Numbered from the stretch's first letter, positions 1-5,883 are shown. The stretch: DNA of 6,362 nucleotides from Actinomycetota bacterium (GCA_019348305.1 JAHWJQ010000129.1:1-6362); one strand, 5' to 3'. Numbers and translations are program-made. The notes: a model not told the origin generated them from the sequence alone.

Positions 1-299
1 ATCACCGCAACCGCCAGCGACGCGCTGCCTGCCGTCGCCAGCCTCCGGCCGAGCCGCATTGTCTCGGGACGGGGCTCGTGATTCCACCGGAGCCGGTGAT
101 ACTGGGCGGGCGCGACGAGCAGCGCCGACGAGGAGACCGCCGCGAGCACGGCGAGCAGGATCTGCACGCCGAGGAGGGTGTTGCGCAGGTCGTTGAGGAG
201 TTGTGTCACGAGGGAGTCGAGGTGCTCCCTGTCGTTCTCGACGGAGTCTGCGGCGCGCAGCGCCGTCAACGCCGAGGGCTGTTGGGGGGATGAGGTCAC
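1..299 (-). CDS. DUF6328-like small membrane protein, 5' part (runs off the left edge)
   Basis: An open minus-strand frame begins with GTG at 299-297 and stays open for 99 codons to the window edge. AGGGG lies 6 bases before the GTG, a well-placed Shine-Dalgarno sequence. The product starts MTSSPQQPSALTALRAADSV, then has an amphipathic stretch with LVTQLLNDLRNTLLGVQILL, a hydrophobic segment ending SSSALLVAPAQYHRLRW, and a second hydrophobic segment beginning near the edge. The LNxLR...GVQ(I/L)L and LLVAP..(Y/L)HR blocks are what I recall of DUF6328 membrane proteins, whose function is unknown. As I recall the family, about 30-35 residues normally separate these blocks; here they are almost adjacent, so this may be a shortened member. 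It is divergent from the two-component operon. I am fairly sure it is coding, less sure of the family. Confidence 0.7.
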   Translation of the reverse strand, partial: MTSSPQQPSALTALRAADSVENDREHLDSLVTQLLNDLRNTLLGVQILLAVLAAVSSSALLVAPAQYHRLRWNHEPRPETMRLGRRLATAGSASLAVAV

Positions 300-358
300 G
301 TCGCACCCCTGTTACCCGGCGTGAACACTGAGCACACGCACCGGGGCGCCCAGCCGGC

Positions 359-408
359 CCGCAGCGGGTTCTCAGGGAACTCACAGGAACGACGGCCACA
401 CTGGGAGC
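359..408 (+). promoter_or_regulatory. PhoP-box and leaderless promoter of the response regulator gene (site A)
   Basis: Half-sites TCTCAGG (370-376) and TCACAGG (381-387) are separated by 4 bases, an 11-bp period. This matches the TCACAGC-N4-TCACAGC direct repeat known for M. tuberculosis PhoP. A weaker third half-site in the same register, CCGCAGC, lies at 359-365. Nine bases after the second half-site is CACACT (397-402), which keeps the conserved A2 and T6 of a -10 element and ends 6 bases before the ATG at 409. GGGAG immediately before the ATG is too close to act as a ribosome binding site. I infer a transcript starting at the A of the start codon, with the regulator bound at about -39 to -22, over the -35 position. 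This would be positive autoregulation. Confidence 0.6.
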
Positions 409-1098
409 ATGAACGACAGCGGGAAGGCAAGGGTCCTGGTCGTGGACGACGAGGAGAACATCAGGTTCCTCCTAGAGTCGGCGTTGCGCCATTTCGGGTT
501 CGACGTGCGGGTAGTGGCGACCGGCCGCGAAGGCCTCAAGGCGGTGGAGGAGCTCGCACCGGACCTCGTCCTCCTCGACGTCATGCTCCCCGACCTCGAC
601 GGCTTCGAGATCGTGCGGCGCATGCGGATGGACGGCGACAAGGTGCCGGTGCTGTTCCTCACCGCTCGGGACGCGGTGGACGACAAGGTGCAGGGGCTGA
701 CCATCGGGGGTGACGACTACGTCACCAAGCCCTTCAGCCTGGAGGAGGTCATCGCCCGCATCCAGGTGATCCTCCGCCGCCAGGGGATCTCCAACGGCAG
801 CTCGAAGCTGGCAATCGCCGACCTCGAGATGGACGACGAGGCCCACATCGTCCGCCGGGCCGGCCAGGTGATCGACCTCTCGCCCACCGAGTACAAGCTG
901 CTCCGCTTCCTGCTCGTGAACTCGGGCAAGGTCCTCAGCCGAAACCAGATCCTCGACCACGTGTGGCAGTACGACTTCGGCGGCCACGCCACGGTCGTGG
1001 AGACCTACATCAGCTACCTGCGCAAGAAGATCGACACGCTGGGCCCGCCGCTCATCCACACGGTGAGGGGCGTCGGCTACAGCGTGCGGGTGGCCTGA
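409..1098 (+). CDS. OmpR/PhoB-family response regulator, M. tuberculosis PhoP type
   Basis: This is a DNA-binding response regulator of 229 residues. The receiver domain spans about residues 7-120. The acidic pocket is D13-D14, the phosphoacceptor is D57 in LLDVMLPDLDGFE, T85 lies in FLTARDA, and K107 lies in YVTKPFSLEEV. The winged-helix output domain spans about 130-227, with LSPTEYKLLRFLLVNSGKV, ILDHVWQYDFGG and the recognition region VVETYISYLRKKID, ending HTVRGVGYSVR. These blocks closely follow M. tuberculosis PhoP as I remember it, including LTARD, GGDDYVTKPFSLEEV and DHVW.YDFGG. The first usable codon is the ATG at 409, which lacks a properly spaced Shine-Dalgarno sequence and fits a leaderless start. 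It is followed after 4 bases by the sensor kinase gene. Orthology to phoP is inferred, so no symbol is given; other paralogues of this subfamily cannot be excluded. Confidence 0.95.
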   Translation: MNDSGKARVLVVDDEENIRFLLESALRHFGFDVRVVATGREGLKAVEELAPDLVLLDVMLPDLDGFEIVRRMRMDGDKVPVLFLTARDAVDDKVQGLTIGGDDYVTKPFSLEEVIARIQVILRRQGISNGSSKLAIADLEMDDEAHIVRRAGQVIDLSPTEYKLLRFLLVNSGKVLSRNQILDHVWQYDFGGHATVVETYISYLRKKIDTLGPPLIHTVRGVGYSVRVA

Positions 1099-1102
1099 GC
1101 GG

Positions 1103-2500
1103 ATGTCGCTGCGCCGCCGGCTCGTCCTCGGGCTCGTGGCGGTCGCCGCCGTCCTGATCGTCACGAACGTCGCGCTGTCGCGGACCATCGAGGGCTTCCT
1201 GCTCGACCGGCTCGACGAGCAGCTCGTCGACGTGGCGTCGCGCCCGGTGTTCCGGGGGGAGCGAGGCCCGCGCCGGGCACTAGCCACCGCAGAGGGCGAG
1301 GCGCTGTCGGAGTACTTCATCGCCGTCGGGAACCCAGTAGACGGGACGCTCACGCAACTGTCGTCGGCTTTCCTCGACACCGAGCAGTCGCCGCCCCGCC
1401 TGAGACAGGCCGAGGTGCTCCGCCACCTGGCGCGCCAGCGCGAGACGCCGGTGCCGTTCACCGTCGAGGCGGAATCGGGCTCGGGATCTTGGCGACTGGT
1501 GGCCGTGACCAACCGCGCACTCGGCGTCACCGTCGTCGGCGTCAGCCTCGAGCAGGTCGAGGCGACGGTCTCGCGGGTGCGGGTCGTGCAGGTTGCCGGC
1601 ACCGTCGCCGCCCTCGCCGCCCTCGGGCTGGTGTCGTGGTGGATGCTGCGCCTCGGGGTGCACCCCATCGAGGACATGGCTCGCACGGCAGACGCCATCG
1701 CAGGGGGCGACCTGTCCCAGCGCGTCGACCACCCGGGAGAGGAGACCGAGGCCGGGCGTCTCGGCGTCGCCCTCAACTCGATGCTCGAGCGGATCGAGGA
1801 CGCCTTCCGGGCCCGGGAGGCATCGGAGGTGCGCGTCCGCCGCTTCGCGGCCGACGCGTCGCACGAGCTCCGCACCCCGCTGACATCGATCCAGGGCTAC
1901 GCCGAGCTGTGGCGGGCGGGCGGCCTGCGCACCGACGAGGAGCTGGCCGAGGCGATGCGCCGGATGGAGCAGGAGGCCAAGCGAATGGGGGCCCTCGTCG
2001 AGGACCTCCTGCTGCTGGCCCGCCTCGACCAGCACCGGCCGCTCCAGCGGGCTCCGGTGCAGCTCGACGTCATCGCCGCCGACGCGGTGGCCGACGCGAA
2101 GGCGATCGAGCCCGAGCGGCCCATCGTGTGCGACCTCGCGCCGGTGGCGGTCGAGGGCGACGAGATGCGCCTCCGCCAGGTGGTGTCGAACCTGCTCACG
2201 AACGCCCGAGTCCACACCCCACCTGAGACGCCCGTGCGGGTGAGGGTGGCGGCGCAAGACGCGGTGGCCACCCTGGAGGTCGCCGACGAGGGGCCGGGGA
2301 TGGAGCCGGGGGTGGCGGCCAAGGTTTTCGAGCGCTTCTACCGCGCCGATCCCGCGCGCTGGCGCGGTGGCACCGGCCTCGGGCTCGCCATCGTCGAGGC
2401 GGTGGCCGGTGCCCACGGCGGCCGGGCTCGCGTCGAGTCAACTCCTGGGATCGGAAGCCGATTCGTCGTCGAGCTGCCGGTCCTCACAAGAGGTCCGTAG
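1103..2500 (+). CDS. HAMP-domain sensor histidine kinase (partner of the upstream regulator)
   Basis: This is a membrane sensor kinase of 465 residues, a typical length for the class. TM1 is at about residues 7-25, an extracytoplasmic sensor region at 26-161, and TM2 at about 162-182 (ends VSWWML). HAMP spans about 184-237, with the P of GVHPIEDM and the acidic end of a GDLSQRV segment. The HisKA phosphorylation site is H254 in FAADASHELRTPLTSIQGY. The ATPase domain has an N box at N367 (NLLTNARVHTP), a G1 box DEGPGM from D395, an F box KVFERFYRAD, and a G2 box GGTGLGLAI. All catalytic boxes are intact. The gene begins 4 bases after the regulator's stop codon, so translational coupling is likely. 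It presumably autophosphorylates on H254 and passes the phosphate to D57 of the regulator. The sensor region has no domain I recognise, so the signal is unknown. Confidence 0.95.
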   Translation: MSLRRRLVLGLVAVAAVLIVTNVALSRTIEGFLLDRLDEQLVDVASRPVFRGERGPRRALATAEGEALSEYFIAVGNPVDGTLTQLSSAFLDTEQSPPRLRQAEVLRHLARQRETPVPFTVEAESGSGSWRLVAVTNRALGVTVVGVSLEQVEATVSRVRVVQVAGTVAALAALGLVSWWMLRLGVHPIEDMARTADAIAGGDLSQRVDHPGEETEAGRLGVALNSMLERIEDAFRAREASEVRVRRFAADASHELRTPLTSIQGYAELWRAGGLRTDEELAEAMRRMEQEAKRMGALVEDLLLLARLDQHRPLQRAPVQLDVIAADAVADAKAIEPERPIVCDLAPVAVEGDEMRLRQVVSNLLTNARVHTPPETPVRVRVAAQDAVATLEVADEGPGMEPGVAAKVFERFYRADPARWRGGTGLGLAIVEAVAGAHGGRARVESTPGIGSRFVVELPVLTRGP

Positions 2501-2505
2501 CGCAC

Positions 2506-2544
2506 TCACAGCCTGCTCCCAGGAACGGCGGGCATCGTTGGACC
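2506..2544 (+). promoter_or_regulatory. PhoP-box and leaderless promoter (site B) after the kinase gene
   Basis: TCACAGC (2506-2512), a perfect match to the known PhoP half-site, is followed after 4 bases by TCCCAGG (2517-2523). CATCGT (2533-2538) begins exactly 9 bases later and ends 6 bases before the ATG at 2545. From the second half-site, 16 of 19 bases match site A (2516-2534 against 380-398), and the distance to the ATG is identical, 29 bases from the first base of that match. No Shine-Dalgarno sequence is present. The regulator probably starts a transcript at about 2545. Confidence 0.55.
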
Positions 2545-2595
2545 ATGAGGGAGCGCACGGTCGAGGTGACGCTCGGCGCCGTCCCCGCCGGCTGA
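2545..2595 (+). CDS. Possible 16-residue leader peptide downstream of PhoP-box B
   Basis: ATG at 2545 opens a 16-codon frame, MRERTVEVTLGAVPAG, ending at TGA 2593-2595. Its only support is position: the ATG sits at the predicted transcription start of site B, with the same spacing that site A has to the response regulator gene. There is no ribosome binding site, no hydrophobic segment and no recognisable family. It could be a translated leader upstream of the DUF5666 gene, the remnant of a longer gene, or a chance ATG in an untranslated leader. About 67 bases separate its stop codon from the DUF5666 start. Confidence 0.25.
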   Translation: MRERTVEVTLGAVPAG

Positions 2596-2622
2596 GCGGT
2601 TCTGCGCACCTCCGCATGCCGT

Positions 2623-2662
2623 TCCCATGAATCTCACAGGTTCGGGCGCAATCATCCCGAGC
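2623..2662 (+). promoter_or_regulatory. PhoP-box and leaderless promoter of the DUF5666 gene (site C)
   Basis: TCCCATG (2623-2629) and TCACAGG (2634-2640) form an 11-bp-period direct repeat. Over the 22-base span 2622-2643 it matches site A (369-390) at 16 positions. AATCAT (2650-2655) begins 9 bases after the repeat and ends 7 bases before the ATG at 2663. As at sites A and B, the ATG has no usable Shine-Dalgarno sequence, which suggests a leaderless transcript. The site also decides the start codon: the in-frame ATG at 2627 lies inside the binding site and is therefore unlikely to be used. Confidence 0.55.
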
Positions 2663-3274
2663 ATGAGCGAAGAACAGATGCAACACCAGACCAACGAAGC
2701 TGACGCCTCGGGCACCGGTCGTCGCCTCCGCTCGGGGCTGCTGGCCGCCGGCGCCGCCGTCGCCATGACGGTGGCCGGCCTGGGGGTGGCCCAAGCCCAG
2801 ATCGACACCCCCGAGGACCCGCCACCGACCAAGGGGGCTGCTGTCGAGGCCACCCCCGCCCCCGGCGCCGGTGCGGGCATGAAGATGTTCGGGCGCCACC
2901 GGGGCGGCCACGACCGCTTGGGCATGGGCATCCGCGCCGAGGCGGTCGTCCGCAAGCCCGGCGGGGGGTTCCAGACCGTCGCCCACCACGCCGGCGAGGT
3001 GACGGCCGTGACGCGTGACTCGATCACCCTGAAGAGCGAGGACGGGTTCAGCCGCACCTACGCGGTGAACGACGACACCCTCGTCAACGCCGGCAACGAC
3101 GGCATCGGGGACGTCAAGGTGGGCGACCAGGTCCGTCTGACGGCGATCGTCGAGGGCGAGTCGGCCCGCGCCGTCGACGTTCGCGACACCACCCGGATCC
3201 GGGAGTCGAGAGAGCGCTGGATGCCGCGTCCGGAGCGAGCGCCGGCGCCGGCGCAGGGAGCAACCGGCGACTGA
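2663..3274 (+). CDS. Secreted DUF5666-type protein, likely target of the two-component system
   Basis: With the ATG at 2663 the product is 203 residues, starting MSEEQMQHQ. After a polar N-tail come RRLR (20-23) and a hydrophobic core ending VAQA, with a probable signal peptidase I site after A45 (A-Q-A). The mature protein opens with a Pro/Ala linker and a Gly/His/Met patch (MKMFGRHRGGHDRLGMG). A compact beta-type domain follows at about residues 95-175, containing GEVTAVTRDSITLKSEDGF, TYAVNDDTLV and VKVGDQVRLTAIV. That pattern is the DUF5666 type, an exported OB-like fold of unknown function. The C-tail is Arg/Pro rich. The in-frame ATG at 2627 would add 12 residues but lies within PhoP-box C and has no ribosome binding site. 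It is probably induced by the upstream system and may act as its envelope effector or sensor accessory; that role is inference. Confidence 0.85.
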   Translation: MSEEQMQHQTNEADASGTGRRLRSGLLAAGAAVAMTVAGLGVAQAQIDTPEDPPPTKGAAVEATPAPGAGAGMKMFGRHRGGHDRLGMGIRAEAVVRKPGGGFQTVAHHAGEVTAVTRDSITLKSEDGFSRTYAVNDDTLVNAGNDGIGDVKVGDQVRLTAIVEGESARAVDVRDTTRIRESRERWMPRPERAPAPAQGATGD

Positions 3275-3275
3275 C

Positions 3276-3290
3276 GGCGGACGAACCGCC
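3276..3290 (+). terminator. Small hairpin just after the DUF5666 stop codon
   Basis: GGCGG (3276-3280) and CCGCC (3286-3290) pair around a 5-base loop, starting one base after the TGA. No T-run follows, so this is at best a weak or factor-assisted terminator. Confidence 0.3.
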
Positions 3291-3316
3291 AGCATCACGA
3301 TCAGGTGAGCAGGGGC

Positions 3317-3335
3317 TCTCAGTTCGTCGTACCAT
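3317..3335 (+). promoter_or_regulatory. Candidate promoter of the DUF2182-DUF1326 operon
   Basis: TACCAT (3330-3335) fits the TAnnnT -10 pattern and would place transcription start near 3342, about 16 bases before the GTG at 3358. A single PhoP-like half-site, TCTCAGT (3317-3323), lies 6 bases upstream of it. Its in-register partner, TGAGCAG (3306-3312), is a poor match and the spacing to the -10 differs from sites A-C, so control by the regulator is doubtful. Confidence 0.3.
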
Positions 3336-3357
3336 CGGTGACGGATCAGAGAGGCGG

Positions 3358-4152
3358 GTGGTTCCGGCGATGACGAAGTCGGCTACACCAACCAACGTTG
3401 GCCCCGGTATCCGGGTGGCGACGCCCACCGCGCTCTTCGCCGTCGCGGCAGCCGGCTGGTGGTGGTCAGCCCGAATGGCGGCCCAAATGTCGCCCTCCAT
3501 GCCGGACGGCACCGTCGGCATGGACGGCATGGGTGAGCACATGATCAGCCTCGGCCCGTTTGTGGTCGCCTGGCTGGCGATGATGACGGCGATGATGTTC
3601 CCGGCGATCGCCCCGGTAGTGAAGCTGTACGGGCGTGCCGCGGCGGCCGGCAGGGTCGCCCCCCTGCCGTTCTTCGTCACCGGTTACATCGCGGTGTGGA
3701 GCTCGATCGGGCTTCCCGCCTACTTCGCGTGGCGAGCGCTGATGGATCCGATCGCCGAAGCGCGCCCATGGGCGGGCCGGCTCGCCGGTGTCGTGCTCAT
3801 CGCTGCCGCTGTCTGGCAGCTGACGCCGCTCAAGTCGGTCTGCCTGCGCCATTGCCGGTCGCCCATTTCGTTCTTCCTGCGCTTTGGCGCCAAGGTCACC
3901 CGCCCGCTTGGCGCGCTGCGCATGGGCGTCATGCACGGGATGTTCTGCCTGGGCTGCTGCTGGGCTCTCATGGCCGTGCTCGTCGCCCTCGGCACCATGA
4001 ACCTCGCGTGGATGGCCGCGCTGGCCCTGCTCATCCTCGTCGAGAAGAACGCGCCCGCCGGCGAACGCGCCGCGCAGTTCGCGGCGGCGGCGCTCGCCGT
4101 CGCCGGCGTCGTGCTGCTCGCCCGCCCCGAGACCCTGAGCACCCTCACCTGA
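3358..4152 (+). CDS. DUF2182 polytopic membrane protein, putative metal-binding
   Basis: This 264-residue protein has about seven predicted membrane segments. An N-terminal helix (about 22-38) is followed by a Met-rich external loop (Met at 40, 44, 48, 55, 58, 62) and the signature helix AWLAMMTAMMFP (71-82). Later come CLRHC (C162, C166) and MHGMFCLGCCW (H193, C197, C200, C201). These are marks of the DUF2182 family, described as predicted metal-binding membrane proteins and sometimes labelled copper chaperone; no reaction is established. The GTG at 3358 has AGAGAGG only 3 bases upstream, while the in-frame ATG at 3370 has a looser GGTGG at 8 bases, so either may be the start. The DUF1326 gene follows 14 bases after the stop codon, a common pairing, and the two probably act together at the membrane. 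Confidence 0.9.
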   Translation: MVPAMTKSATPTNVGPGIRVATPTALFAVAAAGWWWSARMAAQMSPSMPDGTVGMDGMGEHMISLGPFVVAWLAMMTAMMFPAIAPVVKLYGRAAAAGRVAPLPFFVTGYIAVWSSIGLPAYFAWRALMDPIAEARPWAGRLAGVVLIAAAVWQLTPLKSVCLRHCRSPISFFLRFGAKVTRPLGALRMGVMHGMFCLGCCWALMAVLVALGTMNLAWMAALALLILVEKNAPAGERAAQFAAAALAVAGVVLLARPETLSTLT

Positions 4153-4166
4153 CAGGAGAACAACCG

Positions 4167-4796
4167 ATGACCGCAACCGAAACCACGACAGCTTGGCGCC
4201 TGCGCGGAAAGGGCTATGAGTTCTGCAACTGCCAACCGGGCTGCACCTGCAACTTCTCCGGCTTCCCCACCTCCCCGGACGGCAGCTGCAAAGCGGCGGT
4301 CGCGACCCACATCGTGGAGGGCCACTGCGGTGACGTGGACCTCTCCGACGTCAAGGCGCTGGCGATCCTCGACTGGCCGGGCCCGATTCACGACGGAAAC
4401 GGCAAGGCGATCTTCGTCGTCCCGCCCGCAGTCACCGACGAACAGCTCGGCTGCATGGCTCAGATCTTCACCGGCCAACTCGGCGGTCTCCCCTGGTCGA
4501 TCCTGGGTACCACCTTCGAAGTTGCCGGGGTTGTGCGGACCGAGGTCGAGATCGAAGACGATGGCATCAACAGCGGCTTCCGCGCCGAAGGCGTCGGCGA
4601 AGCGAGGGGCACGAGCTTCAAGAACCCCGTCACCGGCGAGGACCACCGGGTGGCGATCGATCTTGCCGAGGGCTTCATCTGGAAGCGGGGCGACTGCGGC
4701 CAGGGCAGCTTCCACGTGGAGGCCGAAGGCGTGAGCCTCGACTTCACCGACAGCAACTGGATCTACTACGACTTCGACTGGACCAACCAGGAGTAA
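4167..4796 (+). CDS. DUF1326 cysteine-rich protein, partner of DUF2182
   Basis: The ATG at 4167 has AGGAG (4154-4158) 8 bases upstream, giving 209 residues. The frame is open upstream to 3696, but that part lies inside the DUF2182 gene and is not a plausible start. The N-terminal WRLRGKGYEFCNCQPGCTC, with C20, C22, C26 and C28, is the DUF1326 signature. More cysteines are at C41, C54 and C96, and one lies in the C-terminal RGDCGQG. There is no signal peptide or membrane helix, so it is probably cytoplasmic. The C-x-C-x3-C-x-C cluster is suited to binding a soft metal ion, and the tandem DUF2182 gene with its Met/Cys motifs strengthens a metal-handling role; this is inference, since the family has no proven activity. 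It is the second gene of the operon and ends just before an inverted repeat. Confidence 0.9.
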   Translation: MTATETTTAWRLRGKGYEFCNCQPGCTCNFSGFPTSPDGSCKAAVATHIVEGHCGDVDLSDVKALAILDWPGPIHDGNGKAIFVVPPAVTDEQLGCMAQIFTGQLGGLPWSILGTTFEVAGVVRTEVEIEDDGINSGFRAEGVGEARGTSFKNPVTGEDHRVAIDLAEGFIWKRGDCGQGSFHVEAEGVSLDFTDSNWIYYDFDWTNQE

Positions 4797-4798
4797 GT

Positions 4799-4821
4799 TC
4801 GGGCGGCAACCGAGCGCCCGA
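4799..4821 (+). terminator. Inverted repeat after the DUF1326 gene, possible terminator
   Basis: TCGGGCG (4799-4805) pairs perfectly with CGCCCGA (4815-4821) around a 9-base loop, beginning 3 bases after the stop codon. No T-tract follows. Its position at the end of the DUF2182-DUF1326 operon supports a transcription end or 3'-stabilising hairpin. Confidence 0.45.
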
Positions 4822-4923
4822 CGTGGGGTCACCCAGACCACGGCGCCGGCGGTTCGCGCGGAGGGAACCGCATCCCTGTCTCGTACGTCCAAACCGTCCA
4901 CACGACGGCACGAGGGGTACGGC

Positions 4924-5883
4924 ATGGCGAGGTTCAGGGCTGGGGTAAGGCGTTCGATGCGGCGACGGGCAGTGCTCGCAGCGGTGGTAGCGATCCTCCT
5001 TGTCGGCGGCGCCTGCAGCCGGGACGCAGCCAGTCGCCAAGACGGGCGGGCACAGGCGGGCGGTACTGCGACTTCCCCCAAGATGTCGCCTCGTGCCGTA
5101 GGCACACGGTCCGCCCCTGAGCGAGGGATGCAGGTGAACGCCCCCCCTACAGGGGACGCCGCAGAGACGGTTGGGACGGTCGTGCCGGCCGGAGTGGGCC
5201 GAGACCGGATCGTCAAGACCGCCAGCATCGACATCAAGGTGGCCAAGGGCGGGTTCGCCGCCGCCTTCTCCAAGGTGCCGACGATCGCCGCCGCCAACGG
5301 CGGGTTCGTCGCATCGTCGAACAGCCTCCAGGGCGGCAGCGGAGGCGGGCAGTCCGCCGGCTCCCTGGTCGTTCGGGTACCGGCAGACAACTTCGACAAG
5401 ACACGCGAGCAGCTGATCGCCCTCGGCGAACTGCAGTCACAACATGTCGGGGGGTCAGACGTCGGCGGCCAGCTGACCGACCTCGAAGCCCGCCTCCGCA
5501 ACCTCCGCAGCCATGAAGAGGCGATCCGGCTCCTGATGACCAAGACGGCCACGATCGGTGAGACGATCGAAGTGCAACGCCAGTTGTCGACGGTGCGCGA
5601 GCAGATCGAGCAGCTGGCCGCGGAACAGGGCCGCCTCAACGACGCCGTGGCCTACTCGACGCTCACCCTGTCCCTCGCCGAGCCCGGGGCGAAACCGGCG
5701 TCGGGGGACGACCGCTCACCGCTGCGCGACGCCTTGGGTCGGGCCATCGACGGCGCGGAAAATGTCCTGGCGGGGCTCATCATCTCGCTCGGGTACATCA
5801 TCCCCCTCGGCATGCTCGCCGGCCTCGCGTGGGTGGCTGGGAAGGCGGCGCTCGGTCGACGCCGCAACCCTGCCGTCCCGTAG
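4924..5883 (+). CDS. DUF4349 lipoprotein with C-terminal membrane helix
   Basis: The ATG at 4924 has GAGGGG (4912-4917) 6 bases upstream, giving 319 residues. Arg-rich N-terminus, a hydrophobic core and LLVGGAC with C31 make a lipoprotein signal; Gly at -3 is less usual than Leu. An in-frame ATG at 4957 would also leave a complete signal. A disordered linker (about 32-92) leads to the DUF4349 domain from about residue 95: IVKTASIDIKVAKGGF, AANGGFVASSNS, VVRVPADNFDKTREQLIALG, then a coiled-coil segment (about 183-240) with LTDLEARLRNLRSHEEAI and VQRQLSTVREQIEQLAAEQ, then YSTLTLSL. A C-terminal helix at about 281-305 ends in GRRRNPAVP. It may be held to the membrane at both ends, with the domain outside. 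The function of the family is unknown. It has its own intergenic region and converges with the small lipoprotein gene. Confidence 0.9.
   Translation: MARFRAGVRRSMRRRAVLAAVVAILLVGGACSRDAASRQDGRAQAGGTATSPKMSPRAVGTRSAPERGMQVNAPPTGDAAETVGTVVPAGVGRDRIVKTASIDIKVAKGGFAAAFSKVPTIAAANGGFVASSNSLQGGSGGGQSAGSLVVRVPADNFDKTREQLIALGELQSQHVGGSDVGGQLTDLEARLRNLRSHEEAIRLLMTKTATIGETIEVQRQLSTVREQIEQLAAEQGRLNDAVAYSTLTLSLAEPGAKPASGDDRSPLRDALGRAIDGAENVLAGLIISLGYIIPLGMLAGLAWVAGKAALGRRRNPAVP

Noticed and set aside
78..293. 71-codon plus-strand frame at the left edge
   Set aside because: It lies opposite the minus-strand DUF6328-like frame, which has a ribosome binding site and family motifs.
301..340. Possible PhoP-type box upstream of the minus-strand DUF6328-like gene
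   Set aside because: Minus-strand TCACGCC and CAGGG look similar at first sight, but they do not fall in the 11-bp register and no half-site matches more than loosely.
472..1875. 467-codon open frame on the minus strand opposite the regulator and kinase genes
   Set aside because: It is antisense to two genes with complete catalytic motifs. Its Arg/Ser/Thr-rich translation is typical of a high-GC shadow frame, and it has no ribosome binding site or recognisable domain.
1280..2416. 378-codon minus-strand frame inside the kinase gene
   Set aside because: Shadow of the kinase coding frame, rich in His, Arg and Gly, without motifs or a start signal.
2627..2662. Longer start (ATG at 2627) for the DUF5666 protein
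   Set aside because: No ribosome binding site, and the codon lies inside PhoP-box C. The ATG at 2663 fits the spacing seen at the other two boxes.
3696..4166. Upstream extension of the DUF1326 frame
   Set aside because: The frame is open by chance inside the DUF2182 gene. The Arg-rich translation and the good ribosome binding site before 4167 place the start at 4167.
3720..5639. 639-codon open frame on the minus strand across three plus-strand genes
   Set aside because: It overlaps the DUF2182, DUF1326 and DUF4349 genes, all clearly coding on the plus strand. The translation is compositionally biased with no family resemblance.
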